Assembly: GCA_964590645.1 (NCBI GenBank)
Contig: CAZPYJ010000015.1
Span: forward strand, 1 to 64,000
DNA length: 64,000 bases
Source of the DNA: JAGNHN01 sp964590645
Lineage (GTDB): Bacteria; Bacteroidota; Bacteroidia; Bacteroidales; JAGNHN01
Direction of reading: 5' to 3'
In this document: positions 41,984-50,839 of the stretch, piece by piece
How the letters are laid out: each line of letters begins with the position of its first letter
Position numbering within the stretch: position 1 is the first letter of the stretch
Translations under genes and position numbers: made by a program
The notes under the pieces: generated by a model
Seen by the model: only the letters and a program-made list of their open reading frames with translations
Told to the model about the DNA's origin: nothing
Database searches by the model: none

Positions 41984-42195
41984 CTCCTCCGAGGGGAGGG
42001 CCGGGGAGGGGAGAGGAAGGTCAGAAGGCCAGCAGTGACAGCAGATCAGCAGGTCAGAAGATCAGCAGGTCAGAAGATCATTAGATCGGCAGATCAGCTC
42101 TATGCAGGCATTGACAAGGGTTCGCTTTTCGCTTCTCGCTTGTCCGCTTCCCTCGCTTCCCTCGCTTGTCCGCTTCCCTCGCTTGTCCGCTTCCC
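41984..42195. repeat. Further repeats upstream of the thioredoxin-like gene end
   Basis: A third copy of the AGGTCAGAAGATCATTAG to GCATTGACAAGG block starts at 42067. It is followed by CGCTTGTCCGCTTCCCT units, the reverse complement of the 17-bp array at 33359-33475. No gene is present. Confidence 0.8.
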
Positions 42196-42199
42196 TCGC

Positions 42200-42718
42200 T
42201 CACTTCGCCAGCTTCTCCAACTCATAATGCAACTGAATGCCCCGCAGCTTCCGCGCCAAAATGGTGCCGTCGGGGCCCACCAGGAAGTTGTCGGGGATGC
42301 TGCTCACACTGTAAATTCGGGCGTGCTGCGATTGCCATCCCTGCAAGTCACTGATGTGCTCATCCCAACTCAGCTTATCGGCGGCAATGGCCTTTACCCA
42401 GGGGTCTTTGGCCTTGTCCAGGGATACACTGAAAATCTTAAAACCTTTGGCACCTTCAAACTTTGCTTTCCGGTATTTCTCCCAGGCCTGCACGATATTG
42501 GGGTTTTCGCGCCGGCAGGGGCCACACCAGCTGGCCCAGAAATCCACTAAGACCACATAACCCTCGAGGTCACTCAAACGGTAGGTTTTGCCATCCGGAC
42601 TGGTTCCGACCAGGTCAGGGGCCTTTTTACCGGTAGACGCCGGGTTTCCGCTGCCCATCAGAATAGGGGCCACTGCAAACAGGAATACGAAAGCAAGAAA
42701 GGTATTTCGGCTCATCAT
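42200..42718 (-). CDS. TlpA-like thioredoxin-fold protein
   Basis: A 172-residue exported thiol-disulfide protein. An N-terminal hydrophobic segment (about 6-22) acts as signal or anchor. The redox motif WCGPC has cysteines C65 and C68, preceded by VVLVDFWAS, as in TlpA/ResA proteins that reduce or oxidise envelope proteins. The cis-Pro region is represented by VSSIPDNFLVGPDG. It lies 12 bases after murA and ends a DUF4290-murA operon; a link to cell-wall work is possible but unproven. Confidence 0.9.
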   Translation of the reverse strand: MMSRNTFLAFVFLFAVAPILMGSGNPASTGKKAPDLVGTSPDGKTYRLSDLEGYVVLVDFWASWCGPCRRENPNIVQAWEKYRKAKFEGAKGFKIFSVSLDKAKDPWVKAIAADKLSWDEHISDLQGWQSQHARIYSVSSIPDNFLVGPDGTILARKLRGIQLHYELEKLAK

Positions 42719-42730
42719 TTTAAATTCGGA

Positions 42731-44044
42731 TTAAACATTATCTCTGCGTTCAATAGAGGCACCCAGGGCATTCAGGCGCTGATCTATAAACTGATAACCC
42801 CGGTCAATTTGTTCAATGTTGTCGATAATGGAAGTGCCCGACGCGGAAAGGGCGGCAATCAAAAGGGCTACCCCGGCCCGGATATCAGGGCTGCTCATCC
42901 TGATGCCCCGCAAGGGATGCTTGCGTTCCAATCCGATGACGGTAGCACGGTGCGGATCGCAGAGGATGATCTGGGCACCCATATCCATCAGCTTGTCCAC
43001 AAAGAACAATCGGCTTTCAAACATTTTCTGGTGGATAAGCACACTGCCCCGCGCCTGGGTAGCGGTAACCAGGGCAATGCTGATCAAATCGGGGGTGAAT
43101 CCCGGCCAGGGGGCATCGGCAATGGTCAGGATGGAGCCATCCATAAAGGTGGCAATCTCATAGTTTTCCTGCGCCGGGATGAACAGGTCCTGTCCCTTGA
43201 ATTCCATCTGTATCCCCAGCCGCCGGAAAGTGTCGGGGATGATGCCCAGGTCTTCCTTACGCACATTCTCCAGGGTGAGTTCACTTTGGGTCATTGCAGC
43301 CAGGCCGATAAAACTGCCCACTTCAATCATATCCGATTGCATAGTGTGGCTGGTGCCTTCCAGGCTTTCCACTCCCTGTATGGTGAGCAGGTTCGATCCC
43401 ACCCCCTCTATTTTAGCACCCATCCTGTTGAGCATCCGGCAGAGCTGCACCAGATATGGTTCGCAGGCGGCGTTGAAAAGGGTCGTCGTCCCTTTGGCCA
43501 AAACGGCAGCCATCAGGATATTGGCGGTACCGGTCACGGATGCCTCGTCCAGGTGGATGTAATTGCCCTTCAGTTGATCCCCTTCCACCGAATACCATTT
43601 GCGGTCGGGATCGTAATGGAAACGGGCCCCCAGACTCTCCAGGCCGATAAAATGGGTATCCAGCCTTCTCCGCCCGATCTTATCGCCTCCCGGTTGGGGT
43701 ATCCAGGCTTTTCCGAAACGGGCCAGCAGCGGACCGATAATCATTATGGATCCGCGCAGGGCTGCCCCTTTCCTGCTGAATTCCTCACTGCGTAAATAGT
43801 CAAGGTCCAGATTGTCGGCGGTGAAGGCGCAGATGCCTTCCCCCTTTCTTTCTGTCTTTACACCCAGGTCTTCCAGGAGGGAAATCAGAAAATTGACATC
43901 CCGGATGTCAGGTATATTATGGATCGTGACCGCTTCTTTGGTCAGCAGGGTGGCGCAAATAATTTGCAATGCTTCGTTTTTCGCGCCCTGAGGGCGGATG
44001 CGACCCTGAAGCTTTCTCCCTCCTTCAATTACAAAAGAACTCAT
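42731..44044 (-). CDS. murA: UDP-N-acetylglucosamine 1-carboxyvinyltransferase MurA, Cys-to-Asp active site
   Basis: First committed step of peptidoglycan synthesis: transfers enolpyruvate from PEP to UDP-GlcNAc. K22 and N23 (AKNEAL) match the catalytic and substrate-binding pair. The catalytic loop reads PQPGGDKIGRRRLD, with D121 where E. coli MurA has C115; this is a known natural substitution that prevents covalent inactivation by fosfomycin. The 437-residue length is usual, and the closing DRGYQFIDQRLNALGA is conserved. It is the middle gene of DUF4290-murA-tlpA, 16 and 12 bases from its neighbours. Confidence 0.96.
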   Translation of the reverse strand: MSSFVIEGGRKLQGRIRPQGAKNEALQIICATLLTKEAVTIHNIPDIRDVNFLISLLEDLGVKTERKGEGICAFTADNLDLDYLRSEEFSRKGAALRGSIMIIGPLLARFGKAWIPQPGGDKIGRRRLDTHFIGLESLGARFHYDPDRKWYSVEGDQLKGNYIHLDEASVTGTANILMAAVLAKGTTTLFNAACEPYLVQLCRMLNRMGAKIEGVGSNLLTIQGVESLEGTSHTMQSDMIEVGSFIGLAAMTQSELTLENVRKEDLGIIPDTFRRLGIQMEFKGQDLFIPAQENYEIATFMDGSILTIADAPWPGFTPDLISIALVTATQARGSVLIHQKMFESRLFFVDKLMDMGAQIILCDPHRATVIGLERKHPLRGIRMSSPDIRAGVALLIAALSASGTSIIDNIEQIDRGYQFIDQRLNALGASIERRDNV

Positions 44045-44060
44045 AAGGCAGGGCAGGGGA

Positions 44061-44705
44061 TCAGTTAGGGCGGTAGCTGCGTTTTTTGCCTCCCCCGTGT
44101 TTTCTGGTTTCTTTCTGCGGTTTTTTCTTTACCACATTGCGGGCCAGGATGTCTGCTGTGTTTAACATTTGTGATTCATCTTTCATCTGCAGCCTTCCTC
44201 CGGATAACTCTCTGAGGTGATCGAGAATCAGGTCATCATTTACAGATTCCCGGTTCCAGGTAAGGTATGATTTTTTCAGGTGGTTGGTGATAATGCGGGT
44301 AAGGATGTCTTTATCTTCCCCTTCCTCCATTTCCGAAACCTTGTCGATGATGGCCTGGGTATGCTTGCCATAATGCGCATAACGGATCTTTCCGGTGGCA
44401 TAAGGGACAATCTGTGGCTTTGCGTGGAGGACTTCGGGTTTAGGCACCGGATAGGGTGCATCCACATCCAGTTCAAAGTTTCCGATGATGTGCAGGTGAT
44501 CCCACAGCTTTTGCTGAAAGTCGTTGGCATCCTTGTGCTGAGGGGTCATCTGACCCATTATGGAAACAACTGCGTATGCCAGGCGGGTGCGTTTGTCCTT
44601 ATCCTCAACGGTTTTGATGTGTTGGATCATCTTCTGGATGTTCCGCCCGTATTCCGGGATGGTCATCCTTTCGCGGGTGGTGTTGTATTCGAGATTATCT
44701 GTCAT
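44061..44705 (-). CDS. DUF4290 domain protein
   Basis: A 214-residue cytoplasmic protein of the Bacteroidota-specific DUF4290 family; the function is unknown. The conserved opening LEYNTTRERMTIPEYGRNIQ is present, followed by a helical domain and a basic, Lys/Arg-rich tail (KKKPQKETRKHGGGKKRSYR) that could bind nucleic acid. It precedes murA, an arrangement I recall from other Bacteroidota. A -7 element TATCTTTG lies about 90 bases upstream. Confidence 0.88.
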   Translation of the reverse strand: MTDNLEYNTTRERMTIPEYGRNIQKMIQHIKTVEDKDKRTRLAYAVVSIMGQMTPQHKDANDFQQKLWDHLHIIGNFELDVDAPYPVPKPEVLHAKPQIVPYATGKIRYAHYGKHTQAIIDKVSEMEEGEDKDILTRIITNHLKKSYLTWNRESVNDDLILDHLRELSGGRLQMKDESQMLNTADILARNVVKKKPQKETRKHGGGKKRSYRPN

Positions 44706-44788
44706 AATTGGCTGATGTTTGCGCAGGGAGACTCTCCGGATGCTCCGGAACAGGTGTTAATGAAAACATTGGCCCTGCGTTTCGCTTG

Positions 44789-44796
44789 CAAAGATA
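44789..44796 (-). promoter_or_regulatory. Candidate -7 element for the DUF4290-murA-tlpA operon
   Basis: The minus strand reads TATCTTTG, an exact TAnnTTTG match, about 85 bases before the DUF4290 start codon. No clear TTG at the ideal upstream spacing. Confidence 0.5.
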
Positions 44797-44831
44797 TGAA
44801 GGAATTCCGTGAATCGTAGCGGCTTCTCTTT

Positions 44832-47120
44832 CTATTTCAAAGCTTTCAGTTTTGCAAACTTCAGCAGAAGCTGTTTTTGTCCAATGCCGGGGAAGAAAAC
44901 CGTAGCTTTCCGGTTGGGTCCTTGTCCCTCAATACTGATCACCTTTCCCTGTCCGAATTTGGCGTGCTCCACATCCATCCCGGGTATGATGCCGGCCCCT
45001 TCATCATTCCCTCCCTGAGCTTGTGTTTCAATGGCACTGAGTTTTTGATAATTCTTTTTGTTCAGCGACAGTTTGCCTGGCAGGGGGCTGGATTTTTGTT
45101 TGCTGAGTGGCGGAACACTGGCCTTATGCGGCAACTCAAGATACTCCTCATTCACTTCATCCAGAAAACGGCTGGGGTCACTGAAGACCAGGTTTCCCCA
45201 TCGATAGCGGGTGGTGGCATAGCTCAGGGTCAGGCTTTTTTCTGCACGGGTGACTGCCACATAGAACAGGCGTCGCTCTTCTTCCAGGTCTTCACGGCTG
45301 CCCATACTCTGGGCACTCGGGAAAAGATTTTCTTCCATTCCCACCACACATACGTGCGGAAACTCCAATCCTTTGGCTGCGTGTATGGTCATCAGGGAAA
45401 CGTAGTCCGTTTCCTCCTTTTCCTTGGTGTCTGCATCCGTGATTAATGCGACCTCCTGCATAAATTCCTCGAGCAATCGGAATGCAGGGAGCTGCTCTTC
45501 TTTCGGGTTTTCTTCAATGAGCTCCCTTTCCCTTTCTGTAAAGTCCTTGATGGCGTTGAGCAGTTCTTCGATGTTTTCATATCGGTTTATGCCTTCAAAG
45601 CTGCTGTCCTCACTCAGTTCTTTTCTAATGCCGCTGGCATTGATGATTTCCCTTGCCAGAGTGAAGGCATCGGACTTTCTCAGGTCAGCCCGAAACCTCA
45701 GGATTAACTCCCGGAATACTGCTATTTTGCTTCGGGTTCCTGCATTAATGCCCAGATTATTCCTGGGAAGCCTGTCGATGGTTTCCCACAGGCTGCATTT
45801 TTGCTCATCTGCATCGATGATGATCTTGTTGAGGGAGGTTTGCCCGATCCCCCTTGCGGGATAATTAATGATGCGCTTCAGGGCTTCTTCATCTCTGGGA
45901 TTGATGATCAGTCGGAAGTAGGCCAGGATATCTTTAATCTCCTTGCGGCTGTAGAAGGAAAGGCCACCAAAAATGCGATAGGGGATATTGATTCTGCGCA
46001 GGGCTTCCTCAAGGCTACGCGACTGAGCGTTGGTGCGGTAGAGGATGGCAAAGGCTTTATAGGGTTCGTGTTCATTCATCCGGATCTCGAAAATCCGGTT
46101 GGCGATCATATTGCCTTCTTCGCTGTCCGAGGCCGCCTTGAGTAATCGAATCCGGTTTCCCTGCCCATTGGCTGTCCAGATCGCTTTTGGAATCTGTTTC
46201 TTGTTATTCAGGATGATCCCGTTGGAAGCATTCACAATGGTTTGGGTAGAGCGGTAATTTTGTTCTAGCTTGAAGAGTTTGTGATCGGGATAATCATTCT
46301 TGAAGTTCAGGATATTTTCGATGTTGGCTCCCCTGAAGGCATAAATGCTCTGAGCGTCGTCGCCCACCACGCAGATATTTTCATTGTTGGCGGCCAGGCG
46401 TTTGACGATCATATACTGTACGCGGTTTGTGTCCTGATACTCATCCACCAGGATATACTGGAATTGTTGCTGAAAGCGGTAGAGCACTTCTGGGAAGTCG
46501 CGCAATAATATATATGTGTAATACAGAAGGTCATCAAAATCCATTGCGCCAGCCCTTTTGCAGCGGCTGGTATAGGCAGAATAGATCTCTCCGATCATTG
46601 GTCTGCCGGCCTGCCGGTCTTCCTGGCTGAGTTCAGGATCAATATTGTATTCCTGAGCCGAGATGAGGCTGGTTTTGGCAGCTGAGATTCGGGAGAGGAT
46701 GAGCCCGGGTGCATAGCTTTGCTTATCGAGATTTTTCTCACGGACGATGGTACGGATGAGCGATTTTGCATCATCCGTATCATAAATGGTAAAATTGGAT
46801 GGATACCCCAGTCTGTCCGCTTCGTAACGCAGCAGGCGGGCAAAGACCGAGTGGAAGGTTCCCATCCACACCGATTTGGCAGCCCCCGGATCCACCAGGG
46901 CGGCGATGCGTTCCTTCATTTCCCTGGCGGCTTTGTTGGTGAAGGTCAGGGCCAGGATGTGGAAAGGATCCACGCCGATTGAGAGCAAATAGGCTACCCG
47001 GTAGGTGAGCACCCTTGTTTTTCCTGAGCCCGCTCCGGCCACAACCATTGCCGGTCCCTCCGTATGCATCACCGCAAGTTGTTGGGGCTCATTTAAATCT
47101 TTTAAGAAATCTTTCTTCAA
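44832..47120 (-). CDS. pcrA: UvrD/PcrA-type ATP-dependent DNA helicase
   Basis: A 762-residue superfamily 1A 3'-5' helicase for repair and replication-fork maintenance. Q motif LNEPQQLAVMHTEG, Walker A GAGSGKT (29-35), Walker B VDEYQDTN, GDDAQSIYAFRGA, and motifs QNYRST, LMTIHAAKGLEF and VAVTRAEKSL are all present. The last 60 residues (VEHAKFGQGKVISIEGQG to KFAKLKAL) resemble the PcrA/UvrD Tudor-like domain that contacts RNA polymerase. It is divergent from the ribosomal operon; its start sits within 15 bases of a TACCTTTG element on the other strand. Confidence 0.94.
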   Translation of the reverse strand: MKKDFLKDLNEPQQLAVMHTEGPAMVVAGAGSGKTRVLTYRVAYLLSIGVDPFHILALTFTNKAAREMKERIAALVDPGAAKSVWMGTFHSVFARLLRYEADRLGYPSNFTIYDTDDAKSLIRTIVREKNLDKQSYAPGLILSRISAAKTSLISAQEYNIDPELSQEDRQAGRPMIGEIYSAYTSRCKRAGAMDFDDLLYYTYILLRDFPEVLYRFQQQFQYILVDEYQDTNRVQYMIVKRLAANNENICVVGDDAQSIYAFRGANIENILNFKNDYPDHKLFKLEQNYRSTQTIVNASNGIILNNKKQIPKAIWTANGQGNRIRLLKAASDSEEGNMIANRIFEIRMNEHEPYKAFAILYRTNAQSRSLEEALRRINIPYRIFGGLSFYSRKEIKDILAYFRLIINPRDEEALKRIINYPARGIGQTSLNKIIIDADEQKCSLWETIDRLPRNNLGINAGTRSKIAVFRELILRFRADLRKSDAFTLAREIINASGIRKELSEDSSFEGINRYENIEELLNAIKDFTERERELIEENPKEEQLPAFRLLEEFMQEVALITDADTKEKEETDYVSLMTIHAAKGLEFPHVCVVGMEENLFPSAQSMGSREDLEEERRLFYVAVTRAEKSLTLSYATTRYRWGNLVFSDPSRFLDEVNEEYLELPHKASVPPLSKQKSSPLPGKLSLNKKNYQKLSAIETQAQGGNDEGAGIIPGMDVEHAKFGQGKVISIEGQGPNRKATVFFPGIGQKQLLLKFAKLKALK

Positions 47121-47134
47121 TTAAAAAAAGTTTT

Positions 47135-47142
47135 TACCTTTG
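47135..47142 (+). promoter_or_regulatory. Candidate distal -7 element upstream of the ribosomal operon
   Basis: TACCTTTG, an exact TAnnTTTG match, lies 324 bases before rpsL. The region 20 bases upstream is T-rich but has no clean TTG. It would start a transcript at about 47149 that includes the structured segment below. Confidence 0.5.
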
Positions 47143-47148
47143 CACCCG

Positions 47149-47330
47149 CTAAATTACAGAATATAGCGATACAACACAGGAGCCAGATGGTTCCGGAATG
47201 TAGGGAAACCTGATAAGTGGAGACGATATAGGTTTCTCAGGATCACGGAGATAGCGGCAGTCTCAGCCGCCCGTAACGCCTGATTATTGTTTCTCCACTA
47301 TTCATTTTGCTCACTTTCGGTGAAATCGGT
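47149..47330 (+). ncRNA. Candidate structured RNA or long leader upstream of rpsL
   Basis: The segment folds on paper into an extended rod. AGTGGAGA (47216-47223) pairs with TCTCCACT (47292-47299), TCAGG (47237-47241) with CCTGA (47279-47283), ACGG (47245-47248) with CCGT (47271-47274), and GCGGC (47254-47258) with GCCGC (47266-47270). A small hairpin (GGAGCC with GGTTCC, near 47180-47193) and an AGG-GAAA-CCT hairpin lie on the 5' side. The rod with large internal loops between two promoter-like elements suggests a small RNA or a 5' leader. No Rfam family is recognised; a 6S-like RNA is one possibility. Ends are approximate. Confidence 0.4.
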
Positions 47331-47385
47331 TCCCGGTGTTCAGGGAAGCAAGGATTTATGTTGAAAAAATGATAAGCTGAAAAGA

Positions 47386-47415
47386 TTGCAGGATTCATTT
47401 TTAAACGTACCTTTG
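47386..47415 (+). promoter_or_regulatory. Promoter for the ribosomal protein supercluster
   Basis: TTG at 47386-47388 and TACCTTTG at 47408-47415 are separated by 19 bases, an exact fit to the Bacteroidota housekeeping consensus TTG-N19-TAnnTTTG. The start codon of rpsL is 50 bases downstream. Confidence 0.8.
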
Positions 47416-47465
47416 CGCTCCCAAAAACAACAGGAAGCTATATCGTTGTAAGTAAATAAATTGAT

Positions 47466-47840
47466 ATGCCAACGATTCAACAATTAGTCCGTAAAGGAAG
47501 AACCAAGCTGGTGGAAAAGAGTAAATCCCCGGCCCTCGACTCTTGTCCGCAACGCCGTGGTGTCTGCGTCAGGGTCTACACCACAACCCCGAAAAAGCCA
47601 AATTCTGCGATGCGCAAAGTGGCCAGGGTGAGGCTCACCAATCAGAAAGAGGTGAATGCCTATATCCCCGGCGAAGGCCATAATCTGCAGGAACACTCCA
47701 TCGTGATGATCCGTGGTGGAAGGGTGAAAGACCTGCCAGGTGTGCGTTATCACATCATCCGTGGCGCCCTGGATACCTCAGGGGTAGAAGGCCGCTCACA
47801 ACGCCGCTCCAAATACGGAACCAAACGTCCTAAGAAATAA
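47466..47840 (+). CDS. rpsL: Ribosomal protein S12
   Basis: Decoding-centre protein of the 30S subunit, 124 residues. The loop TPKKPNSAMRK (K43 and K44) and RGGRVKDLPGVRYH are the wild-type, streptomycin-sensitive forms. It is the first gene of the cluster, 50 bases after an exact consensus promoter; rpsG follows after 30 bases. Confidence 0.98.
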   Translation: MPTIQQLVRKGRTKLVEKSKSPALDSCPQRRGVCVRVYTTTPKKPNSAMRKVARVRLTNQKEVNAYIPGEGHNLQEHSIVMIRGGRVKDLPGVRYHIIRGALDTSGVEGRSQRRSKYGTKRPKK

Positions 47841-47870
47841 TCATCGCCCAGGTATTAAAAGCTTAGCATA

Positions 47871-48341
47871 ATGAGGAAGACCAAACCTAAAAAGCGCATT
47901 ATCCTTCCGGATCCCAGGTTCCACGACCCGCTTGTAACCAAGTTCGTCAATAACCTGATGCTGCAGGGAAAGAAAACCCTGGCCTACTCCATCTTCTATA
48001 ATGCAATGGATATTGTAAACCAGAAACTGGAAGAGGAAGATGCTTTGGAAGTGTGGAAGAAAGCGCTCGCTAATGTCACCCCGAATGTGGAAGTACGCAG
48101 CCGCCGTGTTGGTGGAGCCACCTTCCAGATTCCCTCAGAAATCCGCCCCGGACGTAAGCAGTCCATCGGAATGAAAAACCTGATCGCTTTCTCACGCAAA
48201 CGCCACGAAAAAACAATGAGCCAGAAACTGGCTGCAGAAATTATGGCGGCATACAAGGAAGAAGGCGGGGCATATAAGAGAAAGGAAGATACACACAGGA
48301 TGGCAGAAGCCAATAAGGCTTTCTCTCATTTCCGTTTCTAA
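47871..48341 (+). CDS. rpsG: Ribosomal protein S7
   Basis: Head protein of the 30S subunit that nucleates 16S 3'-domain assembly, 156 residues. The helix VEVRSRRVGGATFQIPSEI and the C-terminal HRMAEANKAFSHFRF are characteristic. In the usual position between rpsL and fusA. Confidence 0.98.
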   Translation: MRKTKPKKRIILPDPRFHDPLVTKFVNNLMLQGKKTLAYSIFYNAMDIVNQKLEEEDALEVWKKALANVTPNVEVRSRRVGGATFQIPSEIRPGRKQSIGMKNLIAFSRKRHEKTMSQKLAAEIMAAYKEEGGAYKRKEDTHRMAEANKAFSHFRF

Positions 48342-48364
48342 TCATTGCCTGCCGGCTGAACAGG

Positions 48365-50467
48365 ATGTCAGATAAACTGAAAAATACGCGGAACATCGGG
48401 ATTATGGCGCACATCGATGCGGGTAAGACCACTACGACCGAGCGTATCCTGTTCTATACCGGGATCAACCATAAAATTGGAGAGGTGCACGATGGCACAG
48501 CCACGATGGACTGGATGGTGCAAGAGCAGGAGAGAGGAATCACCATTACCTCTGCCGCTACCACCGTCTTCTGGGATTATGCCGGAGAAAAACATCGCGT
48601 GAACATCATTGATACACCCGGGCACGTCGATTTTACCGTGGAAGTGGAGCGATCCCTGAGGGTGCTCGATGGTGCCGTTGCCATCTTCTGCGCTGTAGGT
48701 GGCGTTGAACCACAGTCGGAAACAGTATGGCGCCAGGCCAATAAATATAAAGTACCCCGAATCAGCTACGTGAATAAGATGGATCGCACCGGTGCAGACT
48801 TCTTCAGCGTGGTTGATCAAATCCGAAACCGGCTCGGAGCCAATCCGGTGATACTGCAGCTCCCCATAGGCGCGGAAGACGAATTTCAGGGTGTGGTTGA
48901 CCTGATTACCCTCAAGGCGTATACCTGGGATGATACCACACACGGAATGGATATGGCTGAAGAAGCGATACCCGAAGAAATGATGGATAGCGTCAGGGAA
49001 TACAGAGGTAAACTGCTCGAAGGAACCGCCGAAGAAAGCGATGTGCTTCTGGAGAAGTTTATGCAAAATCCCGACTCCATTTCTGAAGAAGAAATCATAG
49101 CCACCCTGCGCAAGGCCACCCTGCAACATCGGATTACGCCGGTGCTCTGTGGCGCCTCTTTTAAAAATAAAGGTGTCCAGCGTCTGCTGGATGCAATCTG
49201 TGCCTATCTGCCCAATCCATACGATGTGCCGGCCATTACCGGAATCAACCCTTATACAGATAAGGAAGAAGAACGGGCCCCGGATGCCACAGCCCCCTTT
49301 GCCGCCCTGGCGTTTAAGATCACAACCGACCCCTATATGGGCCGACTGGCATTCCTCAGGGTGTATTCCGGAGAACTGGAATCAGGAAGTGTATTGCTGA
49401 ATAGTGGAACAGGAAAAAAAGAGCGCATATCACGCCTCTTCCAAATGCACGCCAACAAGCAGACATCCCTTCAAAGAATTGAAGCCGGAGATATCGTGGC
49501 GGCGGTAGGTTTTAAACAAATCCGCACCGGCGATACCTTGTCCGATCTCTCACATCCCATCATCCTCGAAAATATACAGTTCCCGGAACCGGTCATCAAT
49601 ATGGCCGTCGAACCCAAAACGCAGGACGATGTGGATAAACTCGCCCTCTCTCTGGAGAAAATGGCTGAGGAGGATCCTACCTTCCGGGTCAGAACAGACG
49701 AAGATACCGGCCAGACCATCATCAGCGGAATGGGAGAACTGCACCTGGATATTATCGCCGATCGCCTGCTGCGGGAGTTCAACCTGGATGTGAACCGCGG
49801 TAAACCACAGGTTGCGTATAAAGAAAACCTCCTTGAGACAGTGACCCACCGCGAGGTGTACAAAAAACAAAGCGGAGGCCGTGGCCGGTTTGCAGACCTG
49901 CTTGTAGAGATCGGGCCGGCCGGCAATGGAGAGAGCGGACTGGTCTTTATCAATGATACCAAAGGAGGAAATATTCCCTCAGCGTTTATTCCTGCCATTG
50001 AAAAAGGTTTCCGAGAGGCGATGAAGAACGGAGTCCTATGCGGATTTCCCTTAAATGATTTGAAAGTCAGGCTGCTGGATGGATCTGCCCACAGCGTCGA
50101 TTCCGATGCAATGGCTTTTGAGATCGGTGCCAGGCTGGCCTTCAGGGAAGCCTCCAAAAAGGCCAAAAAAGGACTGATGGAACCGGTGATGAAAGTAGAG
50201 GTGGTTACACCGGATACCTATGTGGGGGATATCAGCAGCGATTTGAACAAGAGAAGAGGTCAGATAGAAGATATGGACAGCCGCGGCCTGGATCAGGTCG
50301 TCCGTGCCAAAACCCCGCTGGCTGAGCTTTTCGGGTATGTGACTGCCTTGCGCAGCATTTCCTCGGGAAGGGCGACCAGCAGCATTGAGTTCTCACATTA
50401 TGAACAAACCCCGATGGAGATGGTGGACGAGATCGTCTACCGCATCCGCGGCTATCTGGTCAAATAA
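48365..50467 (+). CDS. fusA: Elongation factor G
   Basis: Translocation GTPase, 700 residues. G1 AHIDAGKTTTTER (about 15-27), G3 DTPGHVDF and G4 NKMD are intact, followed by domains II-V with GMGELHLDI. Unlike in many bacteria, tuf does not follow; rpsJ is next after 26 bases. This is the translation-type EF-G by its str-operon location. Confidence 0.97.
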   Translation: MSDKLKNTRNIGIMAHIDAGKTTTTERILFYTGINHKIGEVHDGTATMDWMVQEQERGITITSAATTVFWDYAGEKHRVNIIDTPGHVDFTVEVERSLRVLDGAVAIFCAVGGVEPQSETVWRQANKYKVPRISYVNKMDRTGADFFSVVDQIRNRLGANPVILQLPIGAEDEFQGVVDLITLKAYTWDDTTHGMDMAEEAIPEEMMDSVREYRGKLLEGTAEESDVLLEKFMQNPDSISEEEIIATLRKATLQHRITPVLCGASFKNKGVQRLLDAICAYLPNPYDVPAITGINPYTDKEEERAPDATAPFAALAFKITTDPYMGRLAFLRVYSGELESGSVLLNSGTGKKERISRLFQMHANKQTSLQRIEAGDIVAAVGFKQIRTGDTLSDLSHPIILENIQFPEPVINMAVEPKTQDDVDKLALSLEKMAEEDPTFRVRTDEDTGQTIISGMGELHLDIIADRLLREFNLDVNRGKPQVAYKENLLETVTHREVYKKQSGGRGRFADLLVEIGPAGNGESGLVFINDTKGGNIPSAFIPAIEKGFREAMKNGVLCGFPLNDLKVRLLDGSAHSVDSDAMAFEIGARLAFREASKKAKKGLMEPVMKVEVVTPDTYVGDISSDLNKRRGQIEDMDSRGLDQVVRAKTPLAELFGYVTALRSISSGRATSSIEFSHYEQTPMEMVDEIVYRIRGYLVK

Positions 50468-50493
50468 AGCAGTCATAATTAACAAGGATTAAG

Positions 50494-50799
50494 GTGAACC
50501 AGAGAATCAGAATTAAACTGCAATCGTACGATCACAACCTGGTGGATAAGTCCGCAGAGACGATCGTGAAAACCGTTAAGCTTACCGGTGCAGTGGTCAA
50601 CGGACCTATTCCCTTGCCCACCAATAAGCAAATTTTCACCGTACTGCGCTCCACTTTCGTGAACAAGAAATCGAGAGAGCAATTTCAGCTGAGCGCCCAT
50701 AAGCGTTTACTGGATATTTACAGCAGTACCTCAAAAACCATTGATGCCCTGATGAAGCTTGACCTTCCCAGTGGCGTGGAAGTGGAGATCAAGGTGTGA
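50494..50799 (+). CDS. rpsJ: Ribosomal protein S10
   Basis: 30S head protein, also the NusE transcription-antitermination factor, 101 residues. A GTG start at 50494 is used because no ATG precedes the conserved MNQRIRIKLQSYDHNLVD-type opening. The conserved GPIPLPTNKQIFTVLRS is visible. First gene of the S10-type segment. Confidence 0.97.
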   Translation: MNQRIRIKLQSYDHNLVDKSAETIVKTVKLTGAVVNGPIPLPTNKQIFTVLRSTFVNKKSREQFQLSAHKRLLDIYSSTSKTIDALMKLDLPSGVEVEIKV

Positions 50800-50839
50800 C
50801 CCCTTTGCAAGGGAAGTTTAAGGAGAAAAATTTAGAACG

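Noticed and set aside
47320..47360. Possible SRP RNA fragment (GTTCAGGGAAGCAAGG)
   Set aside because: It lacks the full conserved domain IV loop of SRP RNA (GGAA opposite AGCAG in a hairpin); similarity is only partial.
48368..49129. 253-codon minus-strand frame in fusA
   Set aside because: Antisense shadow of the highly conserved EF-G gene.
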